A stretch of 64,000 nt of DNA from Symsagittifera roscoffensis (Eukaryota; Xenacoelomorpha; Acoela; Convolutidae), in the NCBI RefSeq assembly GCF_963678635.1, contig NC_087071.1, forward strand, positions 30,928,141-30,992,140. Reading direction: 5' to 3'. The position numbers and the translations under genes were made by a program. This document shows positions 57,670-64,000 of the stretch, one piece after another (positions within the stretch are counted from its first letter, which is position 1; each line of letters starts with the position of its first letter). The notes beneath the pieces were generated by a model. That model was not told the origin of the DNA. It worked only from the letters and a program-made list of their open reading frames with translations, and did not search any database.

Positions 57670-57905
57670 CTACCCGCACTGGAGTTTCATTGATAAAAAT
57701 CGATTATTTTGTCATTTCATAGTCAGTATCTCTAAAATTACAAAAATAATCGATTATAATCCATCAAAAATATATTATAATCTTAGTTATTTTATGTCAG
57801 AAAAATCTTTTATAATGCATTATAATCCGTCAAAAATTGAATATAATCGTAAAATCTTTTAAATCATTATAAACCATTATAATAGATTAAAATCGATTCT
57901 GATGT
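57670..57905. repeat. ATAATCGATT-type array
   Basis: Degenerate runs of AATCGATTATAATCC and TATAATCGTAAAATC separated by short AT-rich spacers. The same motif as at 22.1-22.9, 56.4-56.6, 60.7-60.9 and 62.8-64.0 kb. Confidence 0.7.
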
Positions 57906-58044
57906 ATTTTTGAGAACAGTGTATAAATTTGCAATTTTTCTCAAGGTATTCTCATTCCCCATGTTCCGTGCAGTTGCTACGTATTAAATTTCATACTTTT
58001 TTTCACATCAGATTTTATTTTTTTAAGCTTTCTCTACTTTTTCT

Positions 58045-58345
58045 ATACTACGAAACTCCAACCCCCTTCCCCAATCTATCCCTCCCCTCCACAATTACCC
58101 CTCTTCAGTTTACCACCCCCCCCCCCCTATCTCAGTTTAAACCCCCCTCCCCGTTTACTAAATGTGGGCGGGGTAAAAATGGGGGAAGGGTGGAACAAAA
58201 ATTTTGAATGAGTGGGTTAAAATGGAGAATGGGAGTAAATAGGTGTTTTTCACTTTGAGTAACGGAGTAAACCCACTCCCCTGTCCCCGTTCAATGTAAA
58301 CAAACTGGGGGTATATAGGCCGTGAGTAACGCAGAAATGTTGCAA
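58045..58345. repeat. C-rich then G-rich tract ending CCGTGAGTAACGCAG
   Basis: Runs of C (58060-58165) are followed by G-rich GTAAAxGGGG text (58165-58320). The right end, GGCCGTGAGTAACGCAGAAAT, recurs inverted at 63007-63027. The two halves can pair imperfectly. No coding potential. Confidence 0.65.
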
Positions 58346-58529
58346 GTTTTGCTATTGATTTTGCACAAATTGTAGAGATCATAACCCGCTGTAATCAATT
58401 ATAGTGGATTTTAAATGGATTGTGTTTTTACGGAAATAATCGATTTACGGAAAATGTAATCAATTTCGTGTTCTAAACTTGCAACACTAATGGATTACAG
58501 TTTTAGACAAACAATTTCTATTTAACCGA

Positions 58530-58720
58530 CTTTTACCCACGGAACTCCGGTGCGGGTATCCTAAGCATTCTCTAGCGAAGTTAGAAAAACACAAATTTTT
58601 TCGTGCAATCGGTCAATAATGCAACAAAAATGGATTATAGATAAAACATTTCATACAACAATTTTCCATATTGATCGATTATTATCCATTGAGCTCCGGC
58701 AAGGATTATTTGTAATATGT
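58530..58720. repeat. two further CCATGGAACTCCGG motifs
   Basis: CCACGGAACTCCGGTGCGGG at 58538-58557 and TTATCCATTGAGCTCCGGC at 58682-58700, with an imperfect ATCGATTATTATCC run between. Relics of the same family as 56.1-56.6 kb. Confidence 0.65.
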
Positions 58721-58902
58721 GCATGATTTGATTAAGTTGCTCCAACGTTTGATATCAAAAAATTTCTCTTTTTTAACTCCATGTTTGTATCATTAATTTT
58801 GTGTGAAATGAACTTGCTCTACAAAAAACTCTTGCAATTTGTCAGGCATGGATGAATCAATTTCAATTTTTAAAGAAAATTGCGCGTGTCAGTAGAAAAA
58901 AA

Positions 58903-60256
58903 ACAAGACTGCTCGTATCAGGGCGAAGCCCTGAAAGTTCCGACTGCCTTTTAAGGTCAATGGAGCAGTAATAGCATCAAAATATATATATGTAATAAAA
59001 ATAAAGTTAAACTTTTTTTATTTTAAAAATATTTTGCAAAAATTATCCCCCACACGCCTTATAAAAACACAGTGATAAATTTTGCTTGTATTAACATATC
59101 ATATATGGCAAATAAATTTCTTTCAATCAATTTGGAACGATTTTTAAGATGCATTAAATTTCCGCTTACGCTTATTAGCGCAACAAATATCACGCGTTAT
59201 TTGTGCCGATTTGTCCGAAATGGCAAACTTTACCAAAAACGATCACAGTTGAAGTATCTTTTCAAATTTAAGGTTAGAACAACAATATCTTTCGAATGAT
59301 ATTTTAAAAACTCCGTAAAAATGGCTAGTTAATAGTTCGAATTTTGTCTGAAAAAACCCATCCTGAGCTCAAATATTCCGTTACTTTCGTTACGAAAGTC
59401 CGAATAACAAGAAAGCCAAATCGTTTCTCGTTTGATCGACGAATGGTAAGTTAGTAAGGGAGTCAAAATTAAGGTCTGATATGGTAGGCACCGCGGTTCA
59501 ACATCAGCGGCAGCTGAAGATATTTTAGGCGCCCTTCTGGAAGATCAGAAATCATCAGCGAAAAATTTTGACATTTCTCTTCCTAGCCCTGGAAGTTACT
59601 CACTCTAGCCTTTAACAATTGCACAAAATAAACTGATGATGATCGATAGATTGAAATTAATTGAATTTTGATGATCGTCTTGAACTTCAAAGCTGAACAG
59701 CAAGCGATTCAGTCGTCGGTGACGGCTAGCTAAAGTTATTGTTCCGACCTTCGATACGAAAGTAACGGAATACTTGTGCTCGGGGTGGGTTTTTTTTTCT
59801 TCAGACAAATTCCGACTTTTTAGCTAGCCATTTTTGACGGAATTTTTTATATCATTCAAAAAGTATAGTTGTCCTGAGCCTAATTTTGAAAAGATATTTC
59901 ACCTGTCATCATTTTTTGTAAAGTTATGGTGGTTTAAATATTGCCATTTTGGCCATTTTGGGGCAATTAACGCGCGATATAATTCGCGCTATTAGTCTTA
60001 GAAATCGTTCAAAACTGGTTTAAAGAAGCTTATTAGCCATAATTGAAAGGTTACAAGCAGCGAAATCTTTTATTTTGTACTTAATATGGCGTGTGGGGGA
60101 TAATTTTCATAGAAAAAATTCAAATTTCAGAGAAAAAAAAATTCATTTCATTTTATTTCATTCTTTTTTGTTATTTTGTTTATGTTAATACTGCTACATA
60201 AACCTTAAAGGCAATCGGAACATTCAGGGCTTCGTCCTGATACGAGCAGTCTGGTT
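58903..60256. mobile_element. foldback-type element, arms of about 510 bp
   Basis: The left end is AACAAGACTGCTCGTATCAG and the right end is the inverse, CTGATACGAGCAGTCTGGTT. The arms (58903 to about 59412 and about 59733 to 60256) remain inverted copies along most of their length. Landmarks are ATTATCCCCCACACGC (59042) against GCGTGTGGGGGATAAT (60094), and TTCCGTTACTTTCGTTACGA (59378) against CGATACGAAAGTAACGGAAT (59752). The loop of about 320 bp has no frame. Each terminus carries a small hairpin, for example TCAGGGC-GAA-GCCCTGA at 58918-58934. It is non-autonomous, and related copies lie at 41.4-44.4 and 61.1-61.65 kb. Confidence 0.85.
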
Positions 60257-60259
60257 AGA

Positions 60260-61085
60260 TTATACGTTTCAAAATCAGTTTTAAAAAAAGCCGGTAGTTT
60301 TAAAATATGCATTAGGTCTGAAAAATAATGAAACTGAAAAACAACGAAATGACTTTCTAGCAAGCTTGCTATCATCTAGTAGCTCCCGCAAGGAGAATCC
60401 ATGGATTACAATAGACTTTCATGAGAAAGAGCCTGAATTTTCCGAAACCTTGAAATGAAATATTCAAAACTTGAACGTTGAAATCGCTAAATTGTGGTTT
60501 TTATTTGGCTATAGCAAAAAGTCTTATCGTTCTCTATTTCTACTTGTCTTTTATCTACTTGTCTCCCCTTCCCCTGAAAAGTTCACGCTAATTCCCACCA
60601 TACTTACACTTTCTCATCACTTCTCCTTACTCTACCGTAAATGAATGCCCACCTAGCCCCCAATGTGGAGGGATCGTTGTAAATTTTTGGCTGTTAAAAT
60701 TGAGAAAACCCGAGTTTGAAATTTGGAAAAAAAGCAGAGTTAATAATCCATTATAATCCAATGCAATCCATTTCTAATGTAATATAATTGATTTAATTTT
60801 TCTGAAAATTTTGGATTTAAATGGTTTAAAATCGATTGCGAGGTTCCAAAAAATAATTATAATCAGTTATAATGGAAATTATTTTGACCACAAAACTCGA
60901 GTATAATGATTATTATCCATGGAACCTCACTCCGGGGTTACACTCCTCTCGTATACTTACCAAAAATCTAACTGCAGAAAATGTACAGCTGCGGTAAGAA
61001 ATTCTGCTAAATGGTTTAAGACCAACACCACTATAACAAGTAACGAGTACCATCATAAAACATTGTAGAGATAAAAAAAACTTTG
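60260..61085. other. intergenic with one ATAATCGATT-family relic
   Basis: No gene. At 60740-60930 the motifs ATAATCCATTATAATCC and TATTATCCATGGAACC followed by CACTCCGGGG mark a further relic of the CCATGGAACTCCGG family. The remainder has no visible structure. Confidence 0.55.
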
Positions 61086-61114
61086 CGTGCACTTTATTCT
61101 GCTACAGACGGCTT

Positions 61115-61660
61115 GTCAGCTTGTTGTTCCGACTTTCGATACAAAAGTAACGGAATATTTGTGCTCGGGTGGGTTTTTTTCTCCAGACAACTTTCGACTT
61201 CTTCAACTAGCCATTTTTGACGGAATTTTTTTATATCATTCAAAACGTTTTGATGTCTTGAGCAAAAAGTTGAAAGATATTTCACCTAAGATCATTATTC
61301 GTAAAGCTATGGGGGTTTAAAGCTTGCCATTTTGGCCAATTTGTGACAATTAACGCGCGATATATTTCGCCCTATTAATGCGTGAGCGGAGGTTTAATCC
61401 GTCATAGAAAACGTTCCAAATTGGTTGAAAGAAGTTTACATGCCATAATTGATTTGTTACAAAGAACGAAATCTTTTCTTTTGTTCTTTATCGTGCATGT
61501 GGGGGGATGATTTTCATAAACATTTCAAAATTTAGAAAAAAAAATCAATTTATTTTATTACTTTTAATTTTTTTATGTTTTCTACTGCTCCATAAACCTT
61601 AAAAGGCAGTCGGAACATTCAGGGCTTCGCCCTGATACGAGTAGTCTTGTTTTATTGCTA
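61115..61660. mobile_element. single arm of the foldback family
   Basis: From TTGTTGTTCCGACTTTCGAT to CCTGATACGAGTAGTCTTGTT it matches the right arm at 59733-60256 in order and orientation. No opposite arm of full length lies to its left. A fragment of about 80 bp in the inverse sense is at 62636-62715 on its right. Confidence 0.8.
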
Positions 61661-62620
61661 TTCGGTTCTTTTTCAAGTCGGCGTTTGTTATATCTTCATC
61701 AATGCCCTTTTATGCTGTTGCTCCAACACCAACTGAGCTTTCAGTCCTTACCGACGATCCGATCAAGGCGATCGAGCTGCCGAAGCGCTGCCTCTGAGCA
61801 TGCTTCGGCTCCCACACAGAAGAAGACACCAACTGGTGAAGAAAGCGCGTCATATAAAGAGCAACATATTAGTATAAGACTGGAAATATGATTAATTCAA
61901 GCTTCTTGACCATCGGTAGCATTAAATATGCCATGCTTATTCATCAAATCAGCATCAGCTTAACAATAGGTAATGTGCTTACTCCACGGCACACAGGGAA
62001 CTCCTGCTGATCTACTTCGGCTAGGGCTTGTGAACTAACGTACAAACTTTCTCAGATAAAAAAAACGATAAATATTATACCGTTTATGGTAAGAGTGTGG
62101 CTGGGCTAATTTTTTGCATTTGTGTATTTCCTTGTTATGAAGATTCGCTGTGATTTTTAAAGTAATGTATCATTACTTTGTAGGAACTTTCACAGCCGTG
62201 CTTACTAATTTTGTGGTCCTCTGTTTGATCATTTTGCATGCTGCAGGTAGAACCTAGTGCGTTATGAGCTGCAAATTGTGTTCGCTGAGTTGCGGTCGTT
62301 CATCTAAAACATTGCACGACTCCACAACGGATGTTTACTTTCGCATTTGAGGCAAAGAACGCATAATGGCCTTGCTAATTTTGAAGCAGCATCAAAAAAT
62401 TTGTTTACAAAATACTTTTTACTGTTTCCTCTATTCCCATTTTTTTCGGACAAATACGCACAAAATCAGTTATGCCAGCCTTTACGCAGAGCCAGTCAAT
62501 GAAGTGAAGATCTAATACCTGTATTCACCATCTCCAGTAAGCGGATAAACCAATGGTTTTCAAACTTTGAAGTATTTTGCAAAAGTTTGATTCAGAACCG
62601 AGAGTTCTTCAGGTTCTCAC
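61661..62620. other. intergenic, less AT-rich patch, no gene recognised
   Basis: The first 230 bp is the least AT-rich non-tract sequence of this part. It has a 78-codon plus frame (61655-61891) and another reading ELSVLTDDPIKAIELPK in the next frame, neither with a known domain. It may be a fragment of another element. No terminal repeats were found. Confidence 0.4.
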
Positions 62621-62635
62621 ATTAAAAATTCGAAA

Positions 62636-62715
62636 TTTGTCTGAAGAAAAAAAAACCCACCCCGAGCACAAATATTCCGTCATTTTCGCATCGAAAGTCG
62701 GAACAACAAGTTAAA
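62636..62715. repeat. inverted fragment of the foldback arm
   Basis: AACCCACCCCGAGCACAAAT, ATTCCGTCATTTTCGCATCG and AAAGTCGGAACAACAAG form the reverse complement of 61119-61190 with few changes. Confidence 0.8.
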
Positions 62716-62815
62716 ACAAGCTTTGAAACATGTCTTTATAATGATTCCGGTTTTTCAGAAACCGGAAGGACTAGTTAACTCAAAATCTGATAAATATCTG
62801 GGTTCTTTGATTGTT

Positions 62816-63025
62816 CCCGCACCGGAGTTCCTTGAATACTAATCGATTATAATGGAAAAGTGTTGTCTTAAATGTTGTCATTATAATCCATTATCGTGGC
62901 AAATTAAGACCACGTAATTGATTATATTGTCATTATAATCGATTATTTTCGTAAAAACACAATCCATTAAAATCCATTATAATGGATCATAATCCCTTGA
63001 AATAATTTCTGCGTTACTCACGGCC
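62816..63025. repeat. inverted CCATGGAACTCCGG motif with ATAATCGATT arrays
   Basis: CCCGCACCGGAGTTCC (62818-62831) is followed by runs of TAATCGATTATAATGG and AAAATCCATTATAATGG, then TTCTGCGTTACTCACGGCC (63007-63025), the terminus also found at 58318-58336. Confidence 0.7.
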
Positions 63026-63039
63026 TACTCGCGATCTAA

Positions 63040-63300
63040 ACCTACTCGACTAACCCCCCCCCCCTTTGCCCCCATTAGTCCGCATTTACCCAAACCCCTT
63101 CCCCCAGGGGGGGTTAAACTAAGATGAAGGGGGGTTAATTGAGGAGGGTAAACTGGGGTGGGGGGGATTTGGGGATAAACTGGGGTTGGGGGGGGGGGGG
63201 GGGGGGGGTGGGGTAGCGAGGGTTGAATCATAAACCCCCTCCACCAAAGTCTACCAATAACCCCCCCCCCCCCCATGAAGGTGGTTGGGGGGTGTAAACA
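63040..63300. repeat. pure G and C tracts
   Basis: Blocks of 8-23 consecutive G or C, including a G run of about 23 at 63187-63209 and C runs at 63052-63063 and 63259-63273, within GGGGTTAAAxTGGGG-like text. Such tracts are prone to slippage, so lengths in the assembly may be unreliable. Confidence 0.9.
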
Positions 63301-63640
63301 GGGAAAATGAAACTTGTTTTCGAGGCAAAAGAATCCATTTTTGATCGATTATAATCAATTATAATGGATTTTTTCGAGGGGTTATTCTTGAAATTTACAA
63401 TTTTGTTCAAAATTATCTCATTTCCTGTTTAGGGCAGTTGCTACGAATTACGTTTCATAAAATGTTACATTTCAGAATAAAATTTATATTTTTTTTGTCT
63501 CTATTTTTTCTTATTCATCCCAGTTTAACTAACACTTCATTTCAGTGTTTTTTTAACCAAAACCCTAATAAAACTAAATTTTCAGGGGTTTGAAATAGAT
63601 TTTCATAGCTTCCCCCACCGGAGTTCCATGGATAATAATT
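63300..63640. repeat. inverted copy of the 56.12-56.46 kb element
   Basis: Matches the reverse complement of 56123-56460 over its length, for example GAAACTTGTTTTCGAGGCAAA, GAGGGGTTATTCTTGAAATT, CAGTTGCTACGAATTACG and CACCGGAGTTCCATGGATAA. A few indels are in A/T runs. Confidence 0.9.
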
Positions 63641-63736
63641 ATAAGTTTTTTTTAAACCCCCCCCCCCCCTTTACCGCCTTCACCATGGATTATAATGACA
63701 AAATTTCAGACAACATTTTTCCAATATAATCGAATA

Positions 63737-64000
63737 TTATCCATGGAGCTCCGGTGCGGGAAGCAACTGCACTAAATAGGAAATGCAATAACTTTGAAAA
63801 AAAGTTGTATATTTCATGACTAACCTCTCGAAAAAATCCATAACAATCAATTATAATTGATTATAATGGATTATTTTGCCTCGAAAGCAAGTTTCATTTT
63901 CTTTCAAAAATAATCGATTATAATCGATTATATTCGGATTTTATTGATTAGAAAAATAGCTTCATTATAATCCACTTTTAATCGATTGTAAACGATTATT
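63737..64000. repeat. direct copy of the 56.32-56.58 kb element, cut by window end
   Basis: Starts TTATCCATGGAGCTCCGGTG, continues with GAAGCAACTGCACTAAATAG and ATTTTGCCTCGAAAGCAAG, and ends in the ATCGATTATAATCGATTATA array, collinear with 56325-56585. It continues beyond 64000. Confidence 0.88.

Noticed and set aside
61655-61891. 78-codon frame in a less AT-rich patch as a host gene
   Set aside because: Two competing frames, no domain, and it abuts the end of a foldback arm; too little to call.
63025-63276. Pro-rich minus frame
   Set aside because: Produced by the pure G/C tract.

Overview
The window reads as repeat-dominated, AT-rich genomic DNA of a eukaryote, most likely an invertebrate animal. 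It has no prokaryotic gene organisation. It holds Ty1/copia and Ty3/gypsy LTR retrotransposons, several families of terminal-inverted-repeat elements, large tandem arrays, and one pair of duplicated host-like open reading frames. I cannot name the species.

Layout. 1 to about 4.2 kb: a decayed copia-type retrotransposon on the minus strand (LTR, primer site, gag, protease, integrase, RT), cut by the window start. 5.17-10.47 kb: a minisatellite of about 175 copies of a 30-bp unit, whose period is divisible by three so that long open frames arise on both strands. 11.9-19.8 kb: about three diverged copies of a 2.2-2.5 kb unit, interrupted by a 198-bp MITE and a 1.5-kb TIR element. 24.5-31.9 kb: a segmental duplication carrying two related intron-less reading frames of unknown function. 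The first contains three nearly identical 735-bp in-frame repeats and one internal stop. Each frame has the same TATA box 42 nt before its ATG.

33.8-40.46 kb: a gypsy-type element with 215-bp LTRs and a matching 5-bp target duplication. Its left end (flank, LTR and start of gag) has been tandemly duplicated, and its RT core is deleted. 41.4-44.4 kb: a 1.5-kb tandem duplication of a foldback-type element. 45.4-47.2 kb: four tandem copies of a unit of about 447 bp. 47.2-50 kb: a second, heavily decayed gypsy-type pol. 53.2-55.3 kb: blocks rich in a GTCGA-containing motif. 56-64 kb: a nest of inverted and direct copies of elements marked by ATAATCGATTATAATCG arrays, a recurring TCCATGGAACTCCGGTGCGGG motif, pure G/C tracts, a foldback element with arms of about 510 bp, and a 327-bp MITE with an 8-bp target duplication.

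The only plausible host genes are the pair at 25.7 and 30.8 kb. The rest is mobile DNA in various stages of decay. The best candidates for something undescribed are the gene pair with its internal amplification, the family of TIR elements with subterminal GTGGATTCCGCA repeats, and the ATAATCGATT/CCATGGAACTCCGG family. All calls rest on reading the sequence alone; no search was run.
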